Assembly: GCF_001905545.1 (NCBI RefSeq)
Contig: NZ_LIPD01000004.1
Location: 1-64,000 of the forward strand
Reading direction: 5' to 3'
DNA: 64,000 bases
Source: Streptomyces sp. CB02056
GTDB lineage: Bacteria; Actinomycetota; Actinomycetes; Streptomycetales; Streptomycetaceae
In this document: in pieces, positions 7,015 through 15,100 of the stretch
Layout of the letters: each line of letters starts with the position of its first letter
Numbering within the stretch: the stretch's first letter is position 1
Position numbers and translations under genes: made by a program
The notes under the pieces: model-generated
Seen by the model: only the letters and a program-made list of their open reading frames with translations
Told to the model about the DNA's origin: nothing
The model's database searches: none

Positions 7015-7845
7015 ATGCGGATTCATCGTAGCGTTCATTCGCGCGCGTTCAGCGTGCTTCCGAACGGCCTGTTGCAGGACCGGCGGCTCAGCTATACCGC
7101 CCGTGGCCTCCTCGCCGACCTGCTCTCCCGCCCCGACGGGTGGCGGGAGGACGGGCGGCAGATGGCGGACAGCAGTCCGCAGGGGCGGGGCGCCGTCCGG
7201 CGGGCGCTCAAGGAGCTGACCAGCGCCGGGTACTACCGGGTCGACACCGTCCGGATGGCCGACGGGACCATCCGGTCCGAGGCCCATGTCTTCGACACCC
7301 CGCAGCCCGCACCGGCTGTCCCCCGCCCGGCTTCCGGTGGGCGAGGGACCGGCCGCGCTGTCACCCCTCCCGTAAAGGACCCGGGACAAGAACCCACCCT
7401 CCCGGATGAACGGACGCGGGCCGCCGTGGCCACCCTGTTCCGGGTGATCAGGCCCGAACCCCGCCTGCGCCTCGGCGAGGCCGAGGCCCGCGCGCTGGCA
7501 CCGCTCGTCACGCAGTGGCTGGAACGGGGCTGCGACGAAGCCGAGTTGGCCCACGCCCTGCTCCCCGGACTGCCGCAGCCGATGCACTCCCCGGTGGCGA
7601 TCCTCCGGGACCGGCTACGCCGCAAGCTGCCGCCGGAGCGCCCCGAAACCCCACCGGCCTCGTACGCCGAGTGCGGCCGCTGCCACGACCCGGTGCCCCG
7701 CCCCGGCATCTGCCGCGCCTGCGCGGGCCTCGGCACGAGAACCGTCGCCGTCGGCACCGGGGCCGGGGCCACCCCCGGAGGCGTCGCCCGCGCCCGCGCC
7801 GCCCTGCGCGGGTGGCCCGGGCGGCCGGTCGCCGCGAACTCCTAG
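7015..7845 (+). CDS. HTH protein with C-terminal zinc ribbon (plasmid/ICE-type)
   Basis: A 276-residue soluble protein. Residues about 10-90 form a winged-helix-like domain (LSYTARGLLADLLSRPDGW, RAVRRALKELTSAGYYRVD) as in replication initiators and helper proteins of actinomycete plasmids and integrative elements. A Pro-rich linker follows, then a helical region, then a CGRC...CRAC four-cysteine zinc ribbon (about residues 223-240). An inverted-repeat leader lies upstream. The wing segment RxDTVRxADGTIRSEAHVFDT is typical of this family. It may be a stranded regulator from an integrated element; no integrase or att site is visible here. Confidence 0.75.
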   Translation: MRIHRSVHSRAFSVLPNGLLQDRRLSYTARGLLADLLSRPDGWREDGRQMADSSPQGRGAVRRALKELTSAGYYRVDTVRMADGTIRSEAHVFDTPQPAPAVPRPASGGRGTGRAVTPPVKDPGQEPTLPDERTRAAVATLFRVIRPEPRLRLGEAEARALAPLVTQWLERGCDEAELAHALLPGLPQPMHSPVAILRDRLRRKLPPERPETPPASYAECGRCHDPVPRPGICRACAGLGTRTVAVGTGAGATPGGVARARAALRGWPGRPVAANS

Positions 7846-8333
7846 CTGGCGAAGCCGCCTTCGGGTCGGATGATCTCCAGGTTGGTGCCGTCCGGGTCGT
7901 TGAAGTAGGCGACCCGGGTGCCGAGCGCGGCGTTCGGGGTGACCTCGCCCTCGATGAAGGTGTAGTCGTCGCCGAGGAAGCCGTAGCCGGCGTCCTTCAT
8001 CCGCGAGTACACGGCGTCGAAGTCGTCGACCCGCAGGCACAGGTGCATCGAGCCGGGCCGGTTGGCCACGCCGCCGGTCCGTTCGCCGACCGGCTCCTGG
8101 AACTGGATGAGGTCGATGCCGAGGCTGTTGTCCAGGTTGATCGTGGCGTAGCGCAGCTTCGCCACGGGCAGGCCCTGCGACTTCCCGAACGGCACGCTGT
8201 GCATGGTGCCTTGCGCGACGGGCTCCCGCCCGGTGAGGGCCGTGTAGAAGGTGATCGACGCGTCCAGGTCGGAGACCGAGATGCCGACGTGGGCGGCGAG
8301 GGTGAGGTTGATCGGGGTGCTGGAAACGGCCAT
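7842..8333 (-). CDS. VOC (glyoxalase/bleomycin-resistance fold) family protein
   Basis: A 163-residue protein with the paired beta-alpha-beta-beta-beta units of the VOC superfamily: AAHVGISVSDLDASITFYTALTG at the N-terminus, MHLCLRVDDFDAVYSRMKDAG in the middle, and VAYFNDPDGTNLEIIRP at the C-terminus. Candidate metal ligands are the first His (AHVGIS), the His of SMHLCL and the Glu of NLEII. The start at 8333 is preceded by GAGAGGGA. Its stop overlaps the end of the convergent gene at 7015-7845 by four bases. Substrate unknown. Confidence 0.85.
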   Translation of the reverse strand: MAVSSTPINLTLAAHVGISVSDLDASITFYTALTGREPVAQGTMHSVPFGKSQGLPVAKLRYATINLDNSLGIDLIQFQEPVGERTGGVANRPGSMHLCLRVDDFDAVYSRMKDAGYGFLGDDYTFIEGEVTPNAALGTRVAYFNDPDGTNLEIIRPEGGFAS

Positions 8334-8466
8334 GGTCGTCCCTCTCGTTCGCGCTCCGTGGCCCCCGGTTTCGGGGGGCGGCGCGGGGCGGAGTGCTGGA
8401 GAAACCGGTCCGCTCACCATTGTCCCGGTGCCCGCCGACCGCGCACCTCAGGGCGGCGGTCGGGGT

Positions 8467-9162
8467 TCAGGGGCCGGCCAGGGCGGCGTCGACCGCCGCT
8501 TCGGCGTGCAGCCGGGTGGTGGGGAAGACGGGCACCGGGCTGTCCTCCGGCCGGACGAGCAGTTCGATCTCGGTGCAGCCGAGGACGATGCCTTCCGCGC
8601 CCCCGGCCACCAGTTCCCCGATCACCCGCCGGTAGGCCGCTCGGGATTCCTCGCGGACCAGTCCGACGCACAGTTCCTCGTAGATCACCCGGTGGACCAG
8701 GGCGCGCGAGTCGGCTTGCGGCACCTGGACGTCCAGGCCGCCCGCCGCCAACCGGCCGCGGTAGAAGTCCTGTTCCATCGTGAAGGCCGTCCCGAGCAGC
8801 CCGACCCGCCGCAGGCCCGCCGCCCGGACGGCCGCCGCCGTGGTGTCGGCCAGGTGCAGCAGGGGGACGGAGACCGCCGCCGCGACCTGGTCGGCGACCT
8901 TGTGCATGGTGTTGGTGCAGATCAGCAGCAGGTCGGCGCCGGCCGCCTCCAGTGACCGGGCCGCGTCGGCGAGGACTTCGCCGGCCTCCTCCCACCGGCC
9001 GGCCGTCTGCAGCCGTTCGATCTGCGCGAAGTCGACGGAGTAGAGCACGAGTCGGGCGGAGTGCAGTCCGCCGAGGCGCTCGCGGGTGAGTCGGTTCAGC
9101 AGGCGGTAGTACTCGGCGGTGGATTCCCAGCTCATGCCGCCGATCAGGCCGATGGTCTTCAT
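8467..9162 (-). CDS. Aspartate/glutamate racemase family protein
   Basis: A 231-residue cofactor-independent racemase-fold protein beginning IGLIGGMSWESTAEYY, the signature N-terminus of the YgeA-like branch. The two catalytic cysteines are visible in LLICTNTMH (about residue 83) and IVLGCTEIELL (about 194). Relatives interconvert L- and D-amino acids, often broad-specificity homoserine or aspartate forms. Full length for the family, soluble. The start has no strong RBS in view. The neighbour at 8334 has an unrelated function, so it is probably a single-gene unit. Confidence 0.9.
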   Translation of the reverse strand: MKTIGLIGGMSWESTAEYYRLLNRLTRERLGGLHSARLVLYSVDFAQIERLQTAGRWEEAGEVLADAARSLEAAGADLLLICTNTMHKVADQVAAAVSVPLLHLADTTAAAVRAAGLRRVGLLGTAFTMEQDFYRGRLAAGGLDVQVPQADSRALVHRVIYEELCVGLVREESRAAYRRVIGELVAGGAEGIVLGCTEIELLVRPEDSPVPVFPTTRLHAEAAVDAALAGP

Positions 9163-9219
9163 GGGGCCATTTATAAGCCGGAATCGAAATGTGAGGCAAG
9201 TACATAAGTGAATCTTTGA

Positions 9220-11070
9220 TCAGCTCTCCCGGGGCACCCGGTGCTGCCACTCCCGGGCGAACACCTCCGATCCGCCCTCCAGTGCCCGCAGTTGGACGAT
9301 GCTGAGGAAGTGCCCGGCGTCGCAGCGCAGTTGGGTACGGGTCTGGACGGTGACGTCCCAGCCGATGTCGGGGCGCTCCAGGCGGACGGTGTGGTCGGTG
9401 CGGGCCTGGGCGCTGAGCGGGGCGCCGGTGAGCACGCGGTAGGCGGTGACGGTGTGTTCGTCGCGGACCAGGCCGTCGGGGTGGGTGCGGGTGCCGTCGG
9501 TGGCGGGGGAGAACTCGGCGCGCCACTCGTGGCGGCCGATGTCGTGCACGGTGAGGTGCTCGGGCCGGGCGGTGAGCGGTTCGGTGAGGTGGACGGCGAG
9601 CGGTTCGGGCAGTATCGGGGGTTCGAAGGTGACGGGCCGGGTGCCGACGTCGGCGGCGAGGTGGCGCACCGGCAGGCTGAGGGTGGAGCGGGACGGGTCG
9701 ACGCCGTACCCGGTGTCCTCGGCCGGGGGCCACACCCAGGGCCAGTAGACGGAGGAGAGGGCGAGCCGCAGCCGGTGCCCGGCCGGGATGGTCGAGGCGC
9801 AGGCCGCGAGTTCGACCTCGGCGTCCGGACCCCCGGCGGCGAGGACGCCCCGGGTGACCAGGTCCGAGGTGCCGTCCGGGCCGACCGCGCACAGCCGGAC
9901 GGCCACCTGGGCGGGCGCGTCGTCCTCGCGCAGCCGCAGCCGTACGGTCGGGGTGCCGAGCAGTTCGACCGGTTCGGGCAGCGGCTGGGAGTCGAAGCAG
10001 ACCGAGCGGCCGTCCTCCTCCCGCTGGTCGGGCGGCTGGTCGGCGGGGCGGCCGTGCGGGACGTAGGCGCCGGCGTTGAGGCCGGTGTGCTGCGGGGAGC
10101 GGACCCGGACGTACCGCTCGTCGGAGGCGGTGCCGGCGGTGCGCAGCGGTCCGTCCAGGCCGTAGTGGATCGCGCGGACGTCGGGGGAGGGCCAGGCCTC
10201 GTCGCCGGTCCAGCGGGTGGAGAGCCAGCTGCGCAGGGCGGGTTCCTGGAGGGCGTCGGTGTCGACGCCGCGTAGCCAGTGGTCCCACCAGCGCAGGGTG
10301 TCGGGCAGGGCGGCCTCGGGCAGGCCGTGCGGCCAGGGGCCGATCAGGGCGCGCGCGGTGGGGGACTCGGCGAGCAGCCGCAGCACGAAGGAGCAGGACG
10401 GGTCGCCCCAGCCGGCCACCGCGAGGGTGGGCACGGACACCGGGACGGTGCTCTCGCCGGCCGCGAGCCAGTCGTCGACGGGCGGGTCCAGGGACTCCAG
10501 CCGGGCCAACCAGGTGGCCCGCCAGGCGTCGCCGACGTACCGCGGGTCGGGCGGCAGGGCGGCGTCGGCGACCAGGGCGGTGAGCCGGGTCTGCAGGTCG
10601 GCGGCGAGCACGGCCCCGCCGGTCCGGTGCCCGCCCTCGGGGCAGGCGGTGACCACGGCGCCGACGGTCTCGGGGGTCCGGGCGGCGAGCCGCAGCGCGG
10701 TGGTGCCGGCCGCACCGACGCCGAGCAGGCCGAGCCGGCCGTTGCACCAGGGGCGGCGGGCGAGCCAGTGGACCACGGCGGCGCCGTCGGCCAGTTCCTG
10801 TTCGCCGCCGGGTTCGCCGGGGACGCCCTCGGAGTTGCCGTGCCCGCGGGTGTCGACCCGGACGGCGGTGTAGCCGTGGCCCGCGTACCAGGGGTGGCGG
10901 CGGGCGTCCTCGGCGGCGGTCCGGTCGGTGAGGCGGCCGCCGGAGTACTCCAGCAGCGCGGGGCCGGACTCGTCGCCGACCGGCCGCCACAGCCGGGCGG
11001 CCAGCCGCGTGCCGTCGGGCAGCGGGACGCGCAGGTCCTCGCGGGTGGTGTGGAAGGGGTAGGACGGCAT
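9220..11070 (-). CDS. CocE/NonD-family hydrolase lacking the nucleophile serine
   Basis: A 616-residue protein with the CocE architecture: an alpha/beta-hydrolase domain (VPLPDGTRLAARLWRP, VDTRGHGNSEG, WWDHWLRGVD) and a C-terminal jelly-roll domain (VRLRLREDD, AACASTIPAGHRLRLALSS). The usual nucleophile elbow GxSxxG reads GVGAAG here, so the catalytic serine is glycine. The acid (AGWGDPS) and the histidine (IGPWPHG) are kept. It may be a pseudoenzyme or use another residue. The start at 11070 has GGGAG upstream. The gene is otherwise intact and GC-typical, with no sign of decay. Confidence 0.8.
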   Translation of the reverse strand: MPSYPFHTTREDLRVPLPDGTRLAARLWRPVGDESGPALLEYSGGRLTDRTAAEDARRHPWYAGHGYTAVRVDTRGHGNSEGVPGEPGGEQELADGAAVVHWLARRPWCNGRLGLLGVGAAGTTALRLAARTPETVGAVVTACPEGGHRTGGAVLAADLQTRLTALVADAALPPDPRYVGDAWRATWLARLESLDPPVDDWLAAGESTVPVSVPTLAVAGWGDPSCSFVLRLLAESPTARALIGPWPHGLPEAALPDTLRWWDHWLRGVDTDALQEPALRSWLSTRWTGDEAWPSPDVRAIHYGLDGPLRTAGTASDERYVRVRSPQHTGLNAGAYVPHGRPADQPPDQREEDGRSVCFDSQPLPEPVELLGTPTVRLRLREDDAPAQVAVRLCAVGPDGTSDLVTRGVLAAGGPDAEVELAACASTIPAGHRLRLALSSVYWPWVWPPAEDTGYGVDPSRSTLSLPVRHLAADVGTRPVTFEPPILPEPLAVHLTEPLTARPEHLTVHDIGRHEWRAEFSPATDGTRTHPDGLVRDEHTVTAYRVLTGAPLSAQARTDHTVRLERPDIGWDVTVQTRTQLRCDAGHFLSIVQLRALEGGSEVFAREWQHRVPRES

Positions 11071-11264
11071 CGGCCGCTCCCGTCGGTCCCGGGCCGGTGG
11101 GGCACCGGCGGGCCCGCGGCGCGTACGGACGGGGTGCCGCTCCGTACGAGCGCGCCGCGGGCGTCGGTACTCCGACAGTAGGGGAGGCAGCGGCCCTTTT
11201 CCTGGCGAGCAGCCCTGGCGGGGGCACCCCGGGGCCGAGCCGCCCGGGCGCGGGGCGCGGCCGG

Positions 11265-12215
11265 TCAGGCCTTGCTGAGCCAGGCGGTGGCGTTGAGGGC
11301 GAGGGCGGCGTCGGTGCCCGCCGGGTCGTCCCAGCCGTTGTACAGGGTGTTGCCGGACTGGCCGGTGCCGTCGTCGATCGGGGAGCTGTCGCCCCAGACC
11401 GCGACCCGGCCGGAGCCGAAGGTGCTGGTGACGAAGAAGGCGCCGGTGTTGCCGCTGTAGCCGGTCCGGTAGACCAGGCCCTTGACGTTCGGGTTGTCGG
11501 CGGGCTTGAGGGTGAAGGTGGTGCCGTTGCGCAGGATCGAGCCGGTGACGGTGCCGAAGGGGCCGTGCAGCACCGGGTCGGTCGCGTCGTTGACCGCGCG
11601 CGGGTTGTCGGTGGTGATGTTGAGCAGGTCGACCGAGAAGCCGAAGGGGTCGTTGTTGTTCACCCCGTTGTTGGTCAGCAGGTCGTTGATGATCTTCGGG
11701 GAGTCCCAGCCGTCGTTGTTGCGGTCGCTGTTGACGTGGTCGGAGACCAGGAAGAGCCCGCCGCCGTTCTTCACGAAGTTCATGATCGCGGTCTTCTCGC
11801 CCAGGGAGAGGCGCGTGTTGGGCTCCGGGATCACGAAGGTGTCGAAGTTGGCGAGGTCGAGCGCGGCGCCGGTGCCGTAGCTGATGGTGGAGCCGGCCGG
11901 GAGGGTCTTCAGGCTGTACTGGCCGGTCTTCTGGAGGGCGACGCCCCAGGCGGAGAGGGCGCCGGTCCAGCTCTTCTCGGTGGTGGGGTTGGCGTTCTGG
12001 GCCAGCGGGTCGGGCTGGCTGGTGCTGATGATCCAGTCGGCGTTGCCCGCGGTCTCGGCCTTGCTGTTGTCGAACAGCACCCGGTGCGGGGTGGCGGCGG
12101 CCCGGGTGGTGGGGGCGGTGGGGCCCGGCGCGGCGGTGGCGACGGGGGTGGTGAGACCGGCCGCGAGCAGCGCCGCACCGGCCAGGGCCGCGGCGGTTCG
12201 AATACGGATCGTCAT
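11265..12215 (-). CDS. Secreted protein, DUF4350/GATase-like fold
   Basis: A 316-residue exported protein. The N-terminus has arginines, a hydrophobic core (AALAGAALLAAGLTTPVATA) and an AxA cleavage site near residue 29. The mature part begins with VLFDNSKAETAGNADWII and carries LANFDTFVIPEP, IMNFVKNGGGLFLVSDH and a GSGRVAVWGDSSPIDD segment. These match a Rossmann-like class I amidotransferase-like fold in which a glycine-rich strand follows a conserved loop. Catalytic Cys is absent, so enzymatic activity is unproven. Tn-like WxxN repeats or binding modules are not seen. It is upstream of and co-directional with the CocE-like gene, 194 bases apart. Confidence 0.7.
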   Translation of the reverse strand: MTIRIRTAAALAGAALLAAGLTTPVATAAPGPTAPTTRAAATPHRVLFDNSKAETAGNADWIISTSQPDPLAQNANPTTEKSWTGALSAWGVALQKTGQYSLKTLPAGSTISYGTGAALDLANFDTFVIPEPNTRLSLGEKTAIMNFVKNGGGLFLVSDHVNSDRNNDGWDSPKIINDLLTNNGVNNNDPFGFSVDLLNITTDNPRAVNDATDPVLHGPFGTVTGSILRNGTTFTLKPADNPNVKGLVYRTGYSGNTGAFFVTSTFGSGRVAVWGDSSPIDDGTGQSGNTLYNGWDDPAGTDAALALNATAWLSKA

Positions 12216-12260
12216 GAGCCGTTCCTCCGTGGGGAGTTGAGGGGTCGGCGCGCAGGTTTT

Positions 12261-12291
12261 CGCGCGTAGAACGGGAGTATCCGCGCGTAGA
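12261..12291. promoter_or_regulatory. 10-bp direct repeat, two-turn spacing
   Basis: CGCGCGTAGA occurs at 12261-12270 and again at 12282-12291, start to start 21 bp, i.e. two helical turns. It is 46-76 bases upstream of the secreted protein gene starting at 12215 on the minus strand. Such spacing suits a dimer binding one DNA face. Confidence 0.4.
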
Positions 12292-12439
12292 GCGCACGGT
12301 GAAAGCCCCGGGAGGTTACGAAGCCTTGTACGGGTGGTGACGATCTCCGGGGGTCGATCGGAAGTCGGGGGAAGCCGGGGGGAAGCGGTGTGAAAGCGGG
12401 GCGGAAACGGTGCGGAAGCGGGGGGAGACGAATCCGTAA

Positions 12440-12456
12440 TTGCGCATGACTTGCAA
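12440..12456. promoter_or_regulatory. Candidate Nur box upstream of nickel/cobalt permease
   Basis: TTGCGC-N5-TTGCAA matches the streptomycete Nur consensus (tTGCaa-N5-ttGCAA) at 10 of 12 positions. It lies 62-78 bases before the start at 12518. Nur is the nickel-responsive Fur-family repressor known to control nickel uptake in Streptomyces coelicolor. Confidence 0.55.
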
Positions 12457-12517
12457 CTGCGCGCGTCAAGGCGGAAAGATGGCCCAGCTTCGACCGCCCG
12501 ACCGAAAGGACACGACG

Positions 12518-13654
12518 ATGACCGCCCCCCGCTGGCGCGACCGGCTCACCCGTGAGGAGTGGATCCGCCTGGCCGGAATGGGCGGATTCATCCTCGCGCT
12601 GCACGTCGTCGGCTGGTTCACCCTGCTCGCGCTGGTCGAGCCCGAGCACTACACCGTCGGCGGCCAGGTGTTCGGCGCGGGCATGGGCCTGACCGCCTAC
12701 ACCCTCGGCATGCGGCACGCCTTCGACGCCGACCACATCGCCGCCATCGACAACACCACCCGCAAGCTGATGGGCCAGGGCAAGCGGCCGCTGTCGGTCG
12801 GCTTCTGGTTCTCGCTCGGGCACTCCTCGATCGTCTTCGGCCTCTGCGCCCTGCTGGCCTTCGGCATCCGCTCGCTGGCCGGCCAGGTGGAGTCCGACGA
12901 CTCGACGCTGCACGAGATGACCGGCCTGATCGGCGTCACCGTCTCCGGCACCTTCCTGCTGCTGCTCGGCCTGATCAACCTGGGCGCCTTCAACGGCATC
13001 CTCAAGGTCTTCCGCCGGATGCGCCTGGGCGACTACGACGAGGCGGAGCTGGAGCGCCAGCTGGAGCGGCGCGGGCTGATGAACCGCATCCTCGGCAAGG
13101 TCACCAGGGCCGTCACCAAGCCCTGGCACATGTACCCGGTGGGCCTGCTGTTCGGCCTGGGCTTCGACACCGCCACCGAGGTGTCCCTGCTGGTGCTGGC
13201 GGGCGGCGCGGCGGCCTTCTCGCTGCCCTGGTACGCGCTGCTCACCCTGCCGATCCTGTTCGCGGCCGGGATGAGCCTGCTGGACACCATCGACGGCTCG
13301 TTCATGAACTTCGCGTACGAGTGGGCCTTCTCCAAGCCGGTCCGCAAGATCTACTACAACCTGACCGTCACCGGGCTGTCGGTGCTCGTCGCGCTGGTGA
13401 TCGGCTCGATCGAGCTGATCGGCCTGCTCGGCGAGAAGCTGGACATCACCAGCGGCCCGATCGCCTGGATCGGCGGGCTGGACCTCAACTTCGTCGGTTA
13501 CGCGATCGTCGGACTGTTCGTGCTCACCTGGGCCGCGGCGATCGCCTACTGGAAGCTCGGCAACGTCGAGGAGAAGTGGTCGGCCGGGCTGGCCGCCGCC
13601 TCGGCCACCGGCTCCAGCTCGGCCTCCGGCTCCGCCTCCGCGAAGTCCGAGTAG
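12518..13654 (+). CDS. HoxN/NixA-type nickel/cobalt transporter (NiCoT)
   Basis: A 378-residue polytopic membrane protein that imports Ni2+ or Co2+. The family signature RHAFDADHIAAIDNTTRK is in transmembrane segment II (about residues 65-82). Further conserved segments are GFWFSLGHSSIVF, LLFGLGFDTATEV and GMSLLDTIDGSFMNFAYEWAF. About eight hydrophobic helices are visible. The C-terminus is a Ser/Ala-rich tail (about 25 residues). The start at 12518 has GAAAGGA upstream; an alternative ATG at 12479 would add 13 residues. The Nur-like box upstream fits nickel control. A strong hairpin follows the gene. Confidence 0.92.
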   Translation: MTAPRWRDRLTREEWIRLAGMGGFILALHVVGWFTLLALVEPEHYTVGGQVFGAGMGLTAYTLGMRHAFDADHIAAIDNTTRKLMGQGKRPLSVGFWFSLGHSSIVFGLCALLAFGIRSLAGQVESDDSTLHEMTGLIGVTVSGTFLLLLGLINLGAFNGILKVFRRMRLGDYDEAELERQLERRGLMNRILGKVTRAVTKPWHMYPVGLLFGLGFDTATEVSLLVLAGGAAAFSLPWYALLTLPILFAAGMSLLDTIDGSFMNFAYEWAFSKPVRKIYYNLTVTGLSVLVALVIGSIELIGLLGEKLDITSGPIAWIGGLDLNFVGYAIVGLFVLTWAAAIAYWKLGNVEEKWSAGLAAASATGSSSASGSASAKSE

Positions 13655-13670
13655 CGCGCGTCACGAGAAC

Positions 13671-13709
13671 CGAGGGGCCGGTGACCGGGGTCTGGTCACC
13701 GGCCCCTCG
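13671..13709. terminator. Rho-independent-type terminator after the NiCoT gene
   Basis: A perfect 16-bp stem CGAGGGGCCGGTGACC with its complement, 7-base loop, followed by ggggctttt. It starts 16 bases after the stop at 13654. Confidence 0.85.
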
Positions 13710-13793
13710 GGGCTTTTCCGGCGGCACCGCTTCCCGCGCCGCCCCGGTACCGCCCCGGTACCGCTCCGGCGCCGCGACGGCACCGCCCCGCCG

Positions 13794-14732
13794 CTACTTC
13801 AGCGCGGCCAGCACCGCCTGCGCCATCACCTGCTCGCCGGTCGCGTTCGGGTGGAACGGCACGGCGGGCGAGCCGGGCAGCGCGCCCTCGATCCAGCGGT
13901 CGTCCGAGCAGACGTCGTGCCCGAGGGTCGGCGTCGCGGTGTCCACGTAGGTCGCGCCGTTCGCGGCCGCGGTGGACTTCAGGGCGGCGTTCAGCTTGTC
14001 GAGCACCCCGTGCATGTACTCGACGTCGCCCGGGGTGACGGGCTGGCGCAGCACACAGGTCGAGCCGTCGGCGGGCAGGACGGACGGGTAGCCGACCAGC
14101 AGCACCCGGGCCCCGGGCGCCTTGGTGTGGATGCGCTTGAGGGTGTCGGTCAGCTGCGGGGTGATGGTGGTGCGGATCCGCTCGGCGAGGTCGTCGGTGC
14201 CGTACTGCCAGGACATGGTGCTCCAGTCCCAGTGGCCGTGGTGGTAGACGTCCTTGCAGGGCGTGCCGAACGGGTTGACGACGGCGCCGGCGATGCAGGT
14301 GGCGACCAGTTCGCCGAGCCCGAGGTCGCTGGCCGCGAGGTCGTTGCCGCCGATCCCCAGGGTGACCAGGTCGGTGTCGGCGGTGACCGCGTCCAGCTGC
14401 GGGTCGTTGACCCGGATGAAGGCGTCGTACTGGGGCTGCGTCATCGCCTTGATCTTGGCCGCGGCGCAGGTGACGTCGGTGTACCGGCCAGCCTTGAGGG
14501 CGCCGGCGACCAGGTGGCCGTAGTTGCGGTCGGAGCGCAGGCACAGGCCGGCCGACTGGCCCGGCACTCCGGCGCCGGCGGCGTAGGAGTCGCCGAGCGC
14601 CACGTAGTGCCGGGGCGCCTGGGTGGCGGCCTGGGCGGTGGTGGAGGTGAGCGCGAGCGCGGCGCCGAGGGAGACGGCGGCGAGGGCGGTGGAATTCCGG
14701 AGGTGCCGGGATTTCCGGGCAGGACGGAGCAC
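13794..14732 (-). CDS. Secreted SGNH/GDSL lipase-like hydrolase
   Basis: A 312-residue exported esterase/lipase. A signal peptide is visible (LRNSTALAAVSLGAALALTSTTAQA, cleavage after AQA near residue 35). Block I is YVALGDSYAAGAG (nucleophile Ser), block III is LGIGGNDLAASD, and the final block is PFHPNATGEQV, whose His completes the triad. Several Cys pairs (CLRSD, TCAAAK, CIAG, CKDV, CVLRQ, DVCSD) are typical of the SCO-type extracellular lipases, which have three disulfides. Full length. It is convergent with the nickel permease gene; the two ends are separated by the terminator at 13671-13709. Confidence 0.92.
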   Translation of the reverse strand: MLRPARKSRHLRNSTALAAVSLGAALALTSTTAQAATQAPRHYVALGDSYAAGAGVPGQSAGLCLRSDRNYGHLVAGALKAGRYTDVTCAAAKIKAMTQPQYDAFIRVNDPQLDAVTADTDLVTLGIGGNDLAASDLGLGELVATCIAGAVVNPFGTPCKDVYHHGHWDWSTMSWQYGTDDLAERIRTTITPQLTDTLKRIHTKAPGARVLLVGYPSVLPADGSTCVLRQPVTPGDVEYMHGVLDKLNAALKSTAAANGATYVDTATPTLGHDVCSDDRWIEGALPGSPAVPFHPNATGEQVMAQAVLAALK

Positions 14733-15100
14733 GGTTCCTCCTGGGGGAGAGAAACGACGGGTGGGGGTTCGTGCGGAGCCGGACTACGGCTACTCGCAGG
14801 TAAGTTACTGCCGTGTTTCCCGGACGTCCATGGTTCGCGCGGAAATCGCCGACATTCCGTCAGATGTGGTCGAACGGTGTCGAACGGCATTTCGCATTTC
14901 GCTCCACCGGGTATCGCTCGGCAATCGCGCGGGTATCGCCCGGCCGTCGACGGCAATTCCGAAACGGCGTGGAGCGGAATTCACGGCGGCGGTTGTTACC
15001 CGCCGGTTGACCGGACGTCACCGCAGGCCGCAGTATCGGGCGCACAGCGACGGCGCGTCCCGGGCGCGCCGCCACCGCGAGCCGCCACGGAGGACTGCGC
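14733..15100. other. Intergenic, divergent promoter region
   Basis: 368 bases between two divergent genes, with more A/T than the flanks. It carries short direct repeats (gtcgaacgg twice, catttcg twice, near 14867-14900). No gene, hairpin or riboswitch that I can support. It should hold promoters for the secreted esterase and for the flavoprotein. Confidence 0.45.

Noticed and set aside
8414..11227. Very long open frame (937 codons) overlapping the CocE-like gene
   Set aside because: Arg/Pro/Ala-rich, no domain, antisense-like frame artefact of high-GC DNA; the CocE-like and racemase frames have clear families.
12216..12517. Cobalamin riboswitch in front of the nickel/cobalt permease
   Set aside because: No conserved core of a cobalamin riboswitch was recognised; a Nur-like box is a better explanation.
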